64,000 bases of DNA from Roseivirga ehrenbergii (lineage in GTDB: Bacteria > Bacteroidota > Bacteroidia > Cytophagales > Cyclobacteriaceae): assembly GCF_001593005.1 (NCBI RefSeq), contig NZ_LQZQ01000049.1, positions 310,001 to 374,000 of the forward strand. Reading direction: 5' to 3'. The notes beneath the pieces were generated by a model. That model was not told the DNA's origin. It searched no databases and saw nothing but the letters and a program-made list of their open reading frames with translations. Both the position numbers and the translations under genes were made by a program. Positions 27,693 to 37,800 of this stretch are shown here, piece after piece (position 1 is the first letter of the stretch; each line of letters begins with the position of its first letter).

Positions 27693-28766
27693 ATGAAGAA
27701 AATAACCCTAAATATTGCGCTTGCAGTTAGCCTGACTATGGTGGCTTGCGGAGGTGCAAAAGAGAAAACGGCTTTAGATACAGATATTATCAAGCCAGTT
27801 GTAACCACAGAAGCGACACTTCACGATACCGATGACCCTGCTATTTGGGTTAACCCAAATGATCCTGCTCAAAGTATGATTATTGGTACGGATAAGGATG
27901 TTGATGGCGCATTATATGCCTTCGATTTAAACGGAAAGGTGATTGAAGAAAGAACTGTAAGAGGTTTAAAAAGACCTAATAATGTCGATATCGAATATGG
28001 TTTGGTTATAGGTAACGACACGGTTGATATAGCTGTAACTGGTGAAAGATTTACCCATAATATGCGTGTATTTGCGTTACCAGAAATGAAACCTATTGAT
28101 AATGGAGGAATTCCAGTTTTTGAAGGTGAAGAAGGTGCTGAATTCCGTGATTTAATGGGGGTAGCGCTTTACAAAAGACCATCGGATGGAGCAATTTTTG
28201 CGATTATGGGTAGAAAAACGGGCCCTGTAGATGGCACTTATTTATGGCAATATTTATTAGAAGGAACTGCTGAAGGTACGGTAAAAGCAACTTTGGTGAG
28301 AAAATTCGGGTATTTTAGTGGTGTTAAAGAAATCGAAGCTATTGCCGTAGATAACGAATTAGGTTTTGTGTACTATTCAGATGAAAACGTAGGGGTGAAG
28401 AAGTATTACGCAGATCCTGAAATGGGAAATAAGGAATTGGCCTTGTTCGGAAAATCGACTTTTTTAGATGATAACGAAGGTATTTCCATTTTTGACGCTG
28501 GTAATGGTAAAGGATTTATTCTGGTGTCAGATCAGCAGGCTAATCAGTTTCAAATCTTTTCGAGAGAAGGAACTGCCGACAACCCACATCAGCATGAGCT
28601 ATTGAAAACCATCAAGGTTTCAACAAACGAAAGTGATGGATCTGAAATTAGCAATGTAGCCTTTAACGATACCTTTAAACATGGAATCTTTGTTGCTATG
28701 TCGGATAATCGCACTTTTCAATATTATAAGGTCGAAGATATTTTAGGCGAGCTTTTAAAAAAGTAA
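27693..28766 (+). CDS. Beta-propeller phytase (3-phytase), lipoprotein
   Basis: The 357-residue protein is a beta-propeller phytase. The N-terminal signature DTDDPAIWVNPNDPAQSMII and GTDKDVDGALYAFDLNGK matches the family, with acidic residues suited to calcium and phosphate binding. Later blades include YRNN-like KRPNNVDIEYG, EIEAIAVDNELGFVYYSDE and DDNEGISIFDAGNGKGFILVSDQ. It removes phosphates from inositol hexakisphosphate. The N-terminus MKKITLNIALAVSLTMVACGG has a lipobox-like MVAC, so it is probably an outer-membrane lipoprotein. The frame opens at 27666, but the ATG at 27693 starts the signal peptide. It forms an operon with the TonB receptor and ends at a strong terminator. Confidence 0.9.
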   Translation: MKKITLNIALAVSLTMVACGGAKEKTALDTDIIKPVVTTEATLHDTDDPAIWVNPNDPAQSMIIGTDKDVDGALYAFDLNGKVIEERTVRGLKRPNNVDIEYGLVIGNDTVDIAVTGERFTHNMRVFALPEMKPIDNGGIPVFEGEEGAEFRDLMGVALYKRPSDGAIFAIMGRKTGPVDGTYLWQYLLEGTAEGTVKATLVRKFGYFSGVKEIEAIAVDNELGFVYYSDENVGVKKYYADPEMGNKELALFGKSTFLDDNEGISIFDAGNGKGFILVSDQQANQFQIFSREGTADNPHQHELLKTIKVSTNESDGSEISNVAFNDTFKHGIFVAMSDNRTFQYYKVEDILGELLKK

Positions 28767-28792
28767 GATAAAAAACTCAACACTTTAGTTTG

Positions 28793-28837
28793 AAAGTCTA
28801 GGCGCCCCGAAAGGTAAGCCTAGACTTTATTTTTTCT
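28793..28837. terminator. Rho-independent terminator (bidirectional)
   Basis: AAAGTCTAGGC (28793-28803) pairs perfectly with GCCTAGACTTT (28818-28828) around a 14-nt loop. ATTTTTTCT follows. It ends the phytase operon on the plus strand and sits directly after the stop of the minus-strand GNAT gene at 28841. Confidence 0.88.
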
Positions 28838-28840
28838 AAT

Positions 28841-29311
28841 CTACGGTATACGTTCCCATCGAATCTTTACTGCTGAAATTTTTTCGGTTTCTAAGCGAAC
28901 CTCACTGAGTACATTAAAGTCATTTTTTAGATAGAAGAGCAGTGGGGTGGGGTACAATGATCCATCTAATTTTTTACTGGTGTTATTGTCTATAACCCAA
29001 CCATTAAGTGTTTTAAAGTCGTGTTTGGCTAAGTTGAGGAGCTGTTTTCCTAACCCTTGTTTTTGAAAATCACTATCCAAAATAACTGAAAACCATGTCT
29101 CTTCATTCCGAATAAAAACACAAAGCCAACCTATGATCTCTTGATAAAGGTCGCAAAGAATGTAATGCTTCAGTTGCTCTATTTTGTTAAGGAACTCGTC
29201 AAATTCAGCTATGGTAGTGTAGCTTAATGAGGCCGGATATTCAGCATTCCATAAGGCCATTATACTTTCTTTTTGCGGTATTGATAACTGTTGGGTTTGG
29301 ATGACTTGCAT
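28841..29311 (-). CDS. GNAT family N-acetyltransferase
   Basis: The 156-residue protein has a GNAT fold pattern. The central strand ETWFSVILDSDFQKQGLGKQLLNLAK (residues about 70-95) contains the acetyl-CoA motif QKQGLGKQL. The C-terminal region has YPTPLLFYLKNDFNVLSEVRLE in the motif B position. It is a typical single-domain acetyltransferase of unknown substrate. It lies convergent to the phytase, with the shared terminator between them, and divergent to the DinB-like gene. Confidence 0.8.
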   Translation of the reverse strand: MQVIQTQQLSIPQKESIMALWNAEYPASLSYTTIAEFDEFLNKIEQLKHYILCDLYQEIIGWLCVFIRNEETWFSVILDSDFQKQGLGKQLLNLAKHDFKTLNGWVIDNNTSKKLDGSLYPTPLLFYLKNDFNVLSEVRLETEKISAVKIRWERIP

Positions 29312-29421
29312 ATGACTAATGAAAGGTAAAAAGTTGGGTTGAATATTTACTTATCCTTTGAGGAAAAGTAATGGTTATTCATTCTTCTTATCTTAGCCGT
29401 ATTATTGAATAATTTTGAATC

Positions 29422-30021
29422 ATGGCCAATCGTAAAAGTATTTTCTTCATCCTTTTTCTAATATCGTTTGCAGGCTTAGCGAATGCCCAAGATATTCTTC
29501 CCTTTAGAGAAATACCTCCTGCCGCAAAGGTTTATACTTCAGGTACATTAATGGGACGTATGTCCGATGGATTGGGTTTTCGGTTTTATTGGGCTACACA
29601 AGGGCTTACTGAGGAAAATTTAGAGTTTGGAGCAGGAGAGGAGTCCAGAACAATTGGTGAAACAATTGACCATATTTACACCTTGGTGTTAATGTTTACC
29701 AATGCGGTAATGGAGCAGCCCACTACTTTTCCAATTGAAAATAATGAGCTTAGTTTCGAAGAGAAGAGAGCTAAAGTGCTTTCCTTTATCCAAACCAGTA
29801 GCGCCTTATTAAAAATGAGTAACGATGAAGATTTTGAACGTTACAACTTGGTGTCTCAATCTGTAAATGGGAGTGGGCAAAAAATGCCTTTTTGGAATGG
29901 ACTGAATGGTCCATTGGAAGATGCTCTGTGGCACATTGGTCAGGTGGTTACGCTCAGGCGAATGGCGGGCAACCCAATCAATCCCAAAGTCGATTTTATG
30001 AATGGGGTGGTCAATAATTGA
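29422..30021 (+). CDS. Secreted DinB-like protein
   Basis: The 199-residue protein has a signal peptide (MANRKSIFFILFLISFAGLANAQ). A four-helix-bundle domain of the DinB/YfiT type follows, with a metal-ligand-like histidine in TIGETIDHIYTLVLMF and another in EDALWHIGQVVTLRRMAG. The second histidine with GQV is the usual third-helix DinB motif. The family includes thiol transferases and proteins of unknown activity. The exported location is less common but known in Bacteroidota. It stands alone and converges on the zinc-ribbon gene, with 7 bp between the stops. Confidence 0.75.
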   Translation: MANRKSIFFILFLISFAGLANAQDILPFREIPPAAKVYTSGTLMGRMSDGLGFRFYWATQGLTEENLEFGAGEESRTIGETIDHIYTLVLMFTNAVMEQPTTFPIENNELSFEEKRAKVLSFIQTSSALLKMSNDEDFERYNLVSQSVNGSGQKMPFWNGLNGPLEDALWHIGQVVTLRRMAGNPINPKVDFMNGVVNN

Positions 30022-30028
30022 TTAAAGA

Positions 30029-30709
30029 TTATTTAGAATAATCGCCATCTATATTGGTAGAATCAGGGATGGACTCTGTACTGTTACCTTTAACTATGGT
30101 CATTCCTCGTGATACTTTTGCAATTGTGCCATTTTTCAGAAACTCAAGCATAGTGTTTTTATGATATGTAATGTAATTGTCAAAAAATAGATCTTCTGGT
30201 TTTAGTTGGTTAGGAATATACCGGTATTTGAAAATCGAAACCGACATGTCTATTGAGTCTTCTTTTACATTTATCACCTTCCATAATTCATATTTATTTT
30301 CAGGAGTCTCGTAAGCATTACGTAAGGCATAAATATCATTCACCTGAGGGTTTTCTAGGTATGCACTATATTTATTTTTCCTTGATGTACTCTGAACAAC
30401 AAGGAGTCCGATTATTAGAGTGAGTATAATTGAACCTAAAAACAGATACCAAGGCGGTTTAACTGTAGCTTTAAGCTGCTTTGCCATTTCTCTTACTTCC
30501 TCTGAAGTTTCATAAATTCTTACTACGTGTTTACAGTTAGAACACACAATACCCATTGTTTTTCTGTATGGAAAGAGGGGGATCCAAATTATGTGAAGGT
30601 ATGAAGCAGATACAGATATGATATTGTTCTCACTTTGGCAATTAGCGCAAGTTATGCCTGAAAACGGAGCCTGTTTTAGATTTTTAGTAGATGTGCCGGC
30701 AGGTATCAT
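30029..30709 (-). CDS. Zinc-ribbon membrane protein of unknown function
   Basis: The 226-residue protein has an N-terminal zinc ribbon made of ITCANCQSEN and IVCSNCKHVVR (two CxxC pairs, about residues 20-60). A linker, one transmembrane helix (PWYLFLGSIILTLIIGLLVV, about 87-106) and an extracytoplasmic region of about 115 residues follow. No enzyme motif is seen. The layout suggests a membrane-anchored sensor or adaptor, but function is unknown. It lies 30 bp downstream of the response regulator gene on the same strand and may be the last gene of that signalling operon. Confidence 0.7.
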   Translation of the reverse strand: MIPAGTSTKNLKQAPFSGITCANCQSENNIISVSASYLHIIWIPLFPYRKTMGIVCSNCKHVVRIYETSEEVREMAKQLKATVKPPWYLFLGSIILTLIIGLLVVQSTSRKNKYSAYLENPQVNDIYALRNAYETPENKYELWKVINVKEDSIDMSVSIFKYRYIPNQLKPEDLFFDNYITYHKNTMLEFLKNGTIAKVSRGMTIVKGNSTESIPDSTNIDGDYSK

Positions 30710-30739
30710 AGTGCATTGGAATTAAAAAGAGGTCAATAA

Positions 30740-31150
30740 TTACAGATAATCCGCAAAGTTATCCTCGATAACTTCTCGTAGCATTTTAGCTGTTAATGGT
30801 TTAGAACTATAACCTCTAATGTATTTATACTTAGTAGCTTTTAGTTTGTCTTCTACAGCATCTGAAGTGCTCAGCATCATCATAATACAGTGACCTTTAT
30901 GTTGTGGCTCTAGCTTTTCGTATTCATCCAAAAATTCCCAACCGTTCATTCTGGGCATATTGATATCAAGAAAAATCAAATCAGGTTGATTTTCTTTAGA
31001 GCAGTTGGTAAGATACTCTAGCGCCTCAATTCCGTCTTCTACAATAATTATCGAATCAGTAACATTCTCTGCTTCGATTACCATTCTATGATACAAATTA
31101 TCAGCAGGGTTGTCATCAATTAGTAGTATAGCCCTTAATTTCTTTTTCAT
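30740..31150 (-). CDS. Response regulator (single receiver domain, Rcp1-like)
   Basis: This 136-residue stand-alone receiver domain has the acidic pair in LLIDDNPADN (Asp12, Asp13). The phosphoacceptor is Asp62 in LIFLDINMPRMNGWEF, the conserved Ser/Thr is in MMLSTSDAV, and the Lys is in YSSKPLT. There is no output domain, so it acts by protein contact, like Rcp1 or CheY. Its start codon overlaps the stop of the kinase gene (ATGA, 31147-31150), so it is the cognate partner of that kinase. Confidence 0.9.
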   Translation of the reverse strand: MKKKLRAILLIDDNPADNLYHRMVIEAENVTDSIIIVEDGIEALEYLTNCSKENQPDLIFLDINMPRMNGWEFLDEYEKLEPQHKGHCIMMMLSTSDAVEDKLKATKYKYIRGYSSKPLTAKMLREVIEDNFADYL

Positions 31151-33105
31151 ACCTGCTTTTTCTTAATAGTGAAATAAAATGTAGTACCCTGCTGGTCATT
31201 AGGCTCAAACCATATTTCCCCTTTATGTCTTTCAATTATCTTTTTACAATGGGCCAATCCAATACCTGTTCCTGTATATTCTGACTGCTTATGTAGTCTT
31301 TGAAAAATTTGAAAAATTTTGTCTTTGTAATGGGGGGCGATGCCTATTCCGTTATCAGTAACAAAGAACTTATGGTTAAGTTCTTCTTCTTGATACCCAA
31401 TTTGAATATAAGGAGTTTCATCTATCTTTTTAAATTTAATAGCATTATTGATTAAGTTTTGAAAGACAATTCTTATTTCAGTTTCAGCACCATATACTGT
31501 TGGAAGATTTCCAACTTTTATCTGAGCATTTGCTTCATTAATTAAGGTCGATAAATCCTCAATTACATGCGTTACTATGGTTTTAGTATTTAATTCGGTT
31601 TTTGTCTTTTCTTTCCCAATTCTACTGTAATCAAGAATATCATGAATAAGTGCCTGCATTCGTGTGGCAGCAGATTCAATAAACTGAAGAATCTCAACTC
31701 CCTGCTTATCTAAAGTGCTTTTATACATTTTAGAGAATAGGCCTGAGTAGTTCGTAATTGTTCTTAATGGTTCTTGCAAATCGTGCGATGCGATGTAAGA
31801 AAATTCCTGTAGCTCTTTGTTTCTGTTTTTCAATTCATTGACATACTGTCGATTAAGTTCTTCAGCTTTCTTTTCTAAAGTTATGTCTTTCTCAAAAGTA
31901 AGGTGTTGGTAAATTTCACCTTCTGAATTTCTAAAAGGAACAATGGTTAAGTGAGACCATCGTGTTTTACCTGATTTGGATTTGTTCAATAACTCACCCT
32001 TCCAAACTTGCCCCTTGGAAGCAGTCTTTCCCATACCTTCATAAAATTCAGGCGGATGATGATCTGTTTGAACCAATCGGTAGCCCTCTTCAAGAATTTC
32101 AGTTCTAGAATAACCAGAGGTTTCACAGAACATGTCGTTTACATAAAGAATTTTTTGTGTAGGAGATGCAATTGTCACAGACATTACTTGGTCAATGGCA
32201 TATTTATAATCTAGTAACTCTTTATTCACTTCATCGAAAGATTTTTGTAAAAGCCGTTTCTGTTCTTCAATACGGTTAAGGTTCTTACCATAAACAGTAA
32301 TCAGTACAGAGCCAATAAAAATCAAGATTACAGAGAATACAGCTAAACCAAGGTCAATGCTGATAATACGCTCATTGTTCAGCAATGAAAAAATGAGGCT
32401 TAATACCACAGGTACGGTAAGGACAAATGGCAGAATCATTTTGATCATCTTATCACCAATTTTGTCACTATTTCTAAACGCAATAAAACCAGTGTTTGGA
32501 TTTTTTAGCGAGCAGGCAATCCCTAACAATAAAAATAGAATAGATGTGTGAATCGCCATGGTGTCTATAAAATAGAACCTGTTTGTAATTGGGATATATA
32601 GTAAAAATGAGATGATCGAAAGAAGAGCGAGAAAAAGAGTGAAAACAATTAATGAGGTACCTAGCTTTTTGGTTCTTGACTTGGTTGAAGTGATTAACCA
32701 ACTGGAAATGCTGAAAAGAATAAAGTTTATGCAGGTGGCAATTGACATCCTTCCAGGAGATTTTATCGATAATTGATCTTGAATAATCAGGTTGTCGATA
32801 ATATCTAAGTCGTTAAAAATGTATTCAACAAGTGTTATTCCACTAATAATCAAAATGACCAGTGAGTATGGCAAAAGGGCCTTTCTATTGGTAGTAGGCG
32901 ATGAGAGAGATAGAATTATTAATCCACACAATACGAATGATAATGCTGTATTGAACTTCATGGTCGGCCCAAAGTCAACTACTTTTAATAGCGTAGGATT
33001 CTCAATGTACCAGCCTAGGATAACCAGTAGTGCAATTGAGATAATCACTAGTGCAATGACCTTCATCTTATTTGCATAAGAGAGGTTTATCTTATGGTGT
33101 TGCAT
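31147..33105 (-). CDS. Membrane PAS-domain sensor histidine kinase
   Basis: The 652-residue kinase has about eight transmembrane helices in its first 270 residues. A short coiled coil and one PAS domain follow (about 295-415, with NDMFCETSGYSRTEILEEGY). The HisKA box is SYIASHDLQEPLRTI with His441. The HATPase domain has an N box near Asn550 (NLINNAIKF), DNGIGIAPHYKDKIF and GTGIGLAHCKK. The HDLQEPLR form is typical of phytochrome-like kinases that pair with Rcp1-type regulators, which is exactly the next gene. The stimulus is unknown; the N-terminal membrane domain suggests a membrane-borne or small-molecule signal. Confidence 0.9.
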   Translation of the reverse strand: MQHHKINLSYANKMKVIALVIISIALLVILGWYIENPTLLKVVDFGPTMKFNTALSFVLCGLIILSLSSPTTNRKALLPYSLVILIISGITLVEYIFNDLDIIDNLIIQDQLSIKSPGRMSIATCINFILFSISSWLITSTKSRTKKLGTSLIVFTLFLALLSIISFLLYIPITNRFYFIDTMAIHTSILFLLLGIACSLKNPNTGFIAFRNSDKIGDKMIKMILPFVLTVPVVLSLIFSLLNNERIISIDLGLAVFSVILIFIGSVLITVYGKNLNRIEEQKRLLQKSFDEVNKELLDYKYAIDQVMSVTIASPTQKILYVNDMFCETSGYSRTEILEEGYRLVQTDHHPPEFYEGMGKTASKGQVWKGELLNKSKSGKTRWSHLTIVPFRNSEGEIYQHLTFEKDITLEKKAEELNRQYVNELKNRNKELQEFSYIASHDLQEPLRTITNYSGLFSKMYKSTLDKQGVEILQFIESAATRMQALIHDILDYSRIGKEKTKTELNTKTIVTHVIEDLSTLINEANAQIKVGNLPTVYGAETEIRIVFQNLINNAIKFKKIDETPYIQIGYQEEELNHKFFVTDNGIGIAPHYKDKIFQIFQRLHKQSEYTGTGIGLAHCKKIIERHKGEIWFEPNDQQGTTFYFTIKKKQV

Positions 33106-33281
33106 GTGTTTTGGGTCACTATTAATACTATATTAATATAATTTTGAATATAGTGAGATTATTAATCTTAGAGATGTTTGGGCTAGGTTATTAAATTTCA
33201 ATAGTTTTTAAGAGGTGAAGGCTATTCTTAGCTGTGGTTTGTCACAAGATAGAAGTTTAGAAAACCGGTACTTACGGGTAT

Positions 33282-33315
33282 AAAAAAACAGGCCATTTTT
33301 AGATTGGCCTGTTTT
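33282..33315 (-). terminator. Rho-independent terminator of the S10 peptidase operon
   Basis: AAAACAGGCCA (33285-33295) pairs with TGGCCTGTTTT (33305-33315) around a 9-nt loop. Read on the minus strand the stem is followed by a run of seven T. It lies about 22 bp after the stop of the S10 peptidase gene. Confidence 0.88.
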
Positions 33316-33336
33316 ATATTTTTAGTTAAAGCACTA

Positions 33337-34815
33337 TTAATATTTTGCAGGAGTACCTGCTGGTGGTATTGAATTCTTAATAAACTCTCTAATGTCTTCG
33401 TTCGATTGAGCTAAATCTTCAGCCCTCAAATACATCATATGACCACTGCGGTAACCTTTAAAGCTCATTCTGTCTTTTAGTTTACCACTTGGGTCGGTCT
33501 GCCACATGTTGTATTTGGCATTAAAGTAAGTTGTAGCGCCATCGTAGTAGCCACTTTGTGTCATTACTTTTAAGTAAGGATTCATAGCCATTGCCTTGCG
33601 TAAGCTTTCTGCAGAATTATCACCTGAGCGATCCCAAGGGTTAACAGGCCCGAACATGTTGTATTTGATGTCAGTTTTGTAACCCAACTCATTCATGAAA
33701 TATTGGTTAATGGCAGGTGTAAATGAATGCAACCAAGATGTAAGTTCAGCATTGAAATCGGGCCCCATACCTGCGTCCATTCTATCAATTCCTTTGTAGC
33801 GCGAATCCAAACGACCAACGGTATGTCCTTCATGACGGAGTAAGTCCTTCCAAAAGAAGTTATAAGGAACATCAAGATTATGCTGTCTTATGATTTCTTC
33901 ATCTAAACCAGAATAACGAGCAAACATTTTAATGGCATCGTTCTTTTCTGATTCCGTAGCCCAAGCCCCCTTGGCCAATACAGGAATAAACTTGTTTATG
34001 GCATAGCTTTCAACTTCATCCAATACTTCCAGCAAATCCTTGCTCTGTAAATCAGAAGGAAGTTGCTTATGGTACCAAGCGGTAGCGGCAAAGTAAGGCA
34101 AGCGATTGGCAGCTTCTACTGGGCCACTTCGGTCGATTCCCATATCGGTTGGAGAAACCAAAATAACACCATTTAGGTACATCCATTGATTGTTTTGTAG
34201 TTCATAGGCCATTCCGCCAACACGAGTAGTTCCGTAACTTTCCCCAATCAAATACTTGGGTGAACTCCAGCGGTTGGCACGTGTTACAAAAGTGTTTACC
34301 CATTCAGATAAATAGGCTATATCTTGTCTTACACCGAAGAAAGTCGATCTATTGGCTTTCGGGTCTGTGATTCTGGAGTAGCCCGTGTTCACAGGGTTTA
34401 CAAAAACGATATCCGCTACATCTAAAATGGAATTAGGATTGTCCTTAACTCCGTAAGGCTGAATAGGGTAACCTTCATCATCAATTTTAAGAATACGCGG
34501 CCCCGTATAAGCCAAGTGCATCCATACCGAGGCAGAGCCAGGGCCACCATTGAATGAAATTACCAACGGACGACTGTCTTTGTCTTTTACATCTGTTCTT
34601 TCGTAATAAGTGTAAAATAAGGTCGCAATTGGGTCACCGTTATTATCCCAAACGGGCTGGGTACCCACAGTGGCCGAGTAGGGTACACGTTTTCCTTTAA
34701 TGGTCACCTCATGGTTGGTAACCACTTTGGATTCTACATCAATTTTTCGATCCTGCGCCATTACCGATGTGGTAATGGCCAAGAACGCTATTAAAGCTTT
34801 GATTTTCATATGCAA
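33337..34815 (-). CDS. S10 family serine carboxypeptidase-like protein
   Basis: The 492-residue exported peptidase has a signal peptide (MHMKIKALIAFLAITTSVMAQ). The serine carboxypeptidase fold carries the oxyanion motif FNGGPGSASVWMHL, the nucleophile elbow LIGESYGTTR, the aspartate region QSGYYDGATTYF and the histidine in YRSGHMMYL. All triad parts are present. It should remove C-terminal residues from peptides in the periplasm or outside the cell. It follows the BNR-propeller gene by 5 bp, so the two form an operon, with the terminator after it. Two ATG codons (residues 1 and 3) could start it. Confidence 0.9.
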   Translation of the reverse strand: MHMKIKALIAFLAITTSVMAQDRKIDVESKVVTNHEVTIKGKRVPYSATVGTQPVWDNNGDPIATLFYTYYERTDVKDKDSRPLVISFNGGPGSASVWMHLAYTGPRILKIDDEGYPIQPYGVKDNPNSILDVADIVFVNPVNTGYSRITDPKANRSTFFGVRQDIAYLSEWVNTFVTRANRWSSPKYLIGESYGTTRVGGMAYELQNNQWMYLNGVILVSPTDMGIDRSGPVEAANRLPYFAATAWYHKQLPSDLQSKDLLEVLDEVESYAINKFIPVLAKGAWATESEKNDAIKMFARYSGLDEEIIRQHNLDVPYNFFWKDLLRHEGHTVGRLDSRYKGIDRMDAGMGPDFNAELTSWLHSFTPAINQYFMNELGYKTDIKYNMFGPVNPWDRSGDNSAESLRKAMAMNPYLKVMTQSGYYDGATTYFNAKYNMWQTDPSGKLKDRMSFKGYRSGHMMYLRAEDLAQSNEDIREFIKNSIPPAGTPAKY

Positions 34816-34820
34816 TAAAA

Positions 34821-37800
34821 TTATTGACCTGTATATCTATTTTCCTTACTTAAACTCTTATTGAGCTTTTTAACAGTATCATTCAATACTGCTTTTTTCT
34901 TCGGTTCTAACTTAATAAGCATTTCCTGCAGGTAATCGAATTGTGCTTGCTGATCGCCAGTGATCTGGCCAATCCAGCCCGAAGCGCCAAAGTAAACGCC
35001 TCTCACACGGCTCATCAATTCAGTATATAAGCCGGCTACATTTCTGATTTCTTTAGCAGCTGCTTCATCATACTTCACCTTTTTTCTGTCTAACTGACTT
35101 AGGTGTCTTTGCAATCCAGCAAGTTCGCCCATGGCTTCTGTCGCTTTCAAAGAAAACTCACCAATTTCCATCAACTTGGCTGTCCACGCTTTTCTATCAG
35201 CAATATCGATATTCAACCTTGGGTCATCTTCCACTACAAAAGTTTGAGTGTAGGATTTTCCTTTTACGGTTAGCTTAGCCACATAATTACCAGGAATTAC
35301 TTTTGGTCCATTTAAGCCGAATCCTCTACGGCCTCCTCCGCCTGTATTTGCGGTAGAAGCAGGGGCAAAGCTTTCATAATTCATGTCCCATACTTCGCGC
35401 TGAATACCTGCAACAGTGTCAGGATCCAAAGTTTTGATCAAATTGCCATGCGTATCGTGAATCGTCAATGAAATTTCGCTCTCCTTTACTGGAGTTTTTA
35501 AGTAGTAGTCAATGATTGCTCCTCGAACTGGGTTCTCACCTCTAAAGAACATATCACCCACATGAGCACCTTCGCTTGTATAATTAATCATTACACCTTT
35601 ATCAATGCTGAAAAGGGCAGCATCTTGGTTGGCTACAGAAGTAGTGAGTTCTTGAATTGAGTTAAGGTTATCTAAAATCCAAACGCCACGCCCGTGCGTA
35701 GCCAAAACCAAATCATTGTCTCTTGGGTGAATAACTAAATCATTGAAAGGTAAAGTTGGCATATTGTTCTTCAGCTCAATCCAGTTTTTACCACCATTGT
35801 TACTAATGAAAAGGCCTAATTCAGTTCCCAAATAAAGTAAGCTTGGGTTTTTAGGATCCTCTCTTAAAGTTCTCGCTACACGATCTGCTGGTAGATTTCC
35901 TGTAATTGAAGTCCAGTTTTTACCACCGTCAACAGTTTTGTATACATAGTTTTTGAAATCGTTATTTCTATAGTTGTTAATGGCGACATAGGCCGTTCCT
36001 GCATTGTGGCTAGAAACCTCGATAGTATTGATCCAAGTTTCTTTTGGCAAACCACTCAGTTTTGAAGTAACATCCGTCCATGTTTGGCCATCGTCACTCG
36101 ACACTTGAAGCAATCCGTCATCTGTACCTGCATAAAGCAAGCCTTGCGTAAAGCGATCTTCGGCCACTGCAGTAAGGGTAGGGTAGTACGGAATTCCATC
36201 ATCTAATGAAGCTGTGTTTTCTGTAGCTCTTCTCCCCATGATTTCTAAATCTCTACGGTTTACCTTGGTGGTTAAATCACCCAAAGATTCCCAAGAATTT
36301 CCGCCATCTGTGCTTTTCCAAAGTACGTTGGTCCCAGCATAAATCGTGTTTGGGTTATGGTATGAAAGAAAGAATGGTCCGTCCCAGTTGGCTGGAGCCA
36401 TGGCATTCTCCAAATCTGGCTCAGGTAAACCTGGTCCCCAGAAATCCCAGTTTCTTCTTGCTCCAATAGCGCCTTTCGGATCGCCCGGTCTGATTGATTT
36501 TCTTTGACCAGTGTTTAAATCTAATTTGAAAAGGCCTAAATACTGAGATTCACCATACATCACGCCTTCTTGGGTGTGGTGAGGTAAACTTAAGAAACCA
36601 TCTCCACCACCTGTTCTTCTCCAGTCTGAATTAAGAATTCCATCACTTTTATAAGTAGCGTTAGGGCCTACCCAGCTACCATTGTCTTGCAATCCGCCAT
36701 AAATATTATACGGTTCTGCATTATCAACTGCAATTCTGTAAAACTGACTCACTGGTAAATTGGTAACAAATAGCCAAGTTTTGGTTTGGTCGTAAGAAAT
36801 ACCAATTCCACCATCATCACCTTTGATTACATGACGGGAATCGTTAGGGTTTACCCAAACAATTCTATCATCACCATGCAATGACTGACGAGGAGCAGTA
36901 AACGTTTTTCCGCTATCCGTAGAATAACTGAATTGATTTTGCATATAAATACGCTTGTCGTCATTTGGGTCTACATAAGGCTGACTGGCATACATTGGTC
37001 TTGGATTCCAATCACTCATAAATTTCCAGGTTTCACCTTTGTCGTCAGAGCGGTATAAACCAGCTCTACGCTCGTTGTAAGCTGTAGAAGCATTGTATTG
37101 GAAACCTTGCTCTACAGAAGCATAAATGATATTCGAATTTTTTCCATAAATGGAAATACCAATACGGCCATATTCACCTTCAGGTAAGCCATTTGTTAGT
37201 TTTTTCCATGTTTTACCACCATCGGTAGATTTGTGTAATCCACTTCCTGGTCCACCACCATCAAAACCATAAGGTCTTCTTCTTCTTTGGTAAGTGGCTG
37301 CGATTAAAATATTAGGGTTGCTTGGATCCATTGCCACATCTACAACTCCTGTATCGTCATTTACATAAATAATACGCTCCCAGCTTTTACCACCATCAGT
37401 GGTTTTGTAAAGACCTCTTTCGTTATTTGGCCCCCATAAATGTCCCATTGCTGCTACATAGGCAATATCTGGGTTGGTAGGGTGCAATGCAATTCTGCCA
37501 ATATGATGAGAATCCTTTAAGCCTACATTGGTCCAGGTTTTACCTGCGTCAGTAGATTTGTAAACACCATCTCCCCATGAAGAACTTTGACGGTTGGCAC
37601 GTTCACCAGTTCCAACCCATATAATGTTTGGATTGCTTTGGTTCAGTGCAATGGCTCCAATTGAGTGGGTAGTTTCATTTTCAAAAACTGGAGTAAAGGT
37701 GACGCCATTATTTGTGGTTTTCCACATTCCGCCTGTAGCGGTGGCCACGTAGAAAATATAAGGGTCACTTTCTTGTACGGCTAAATCTACTACTCTTCCG

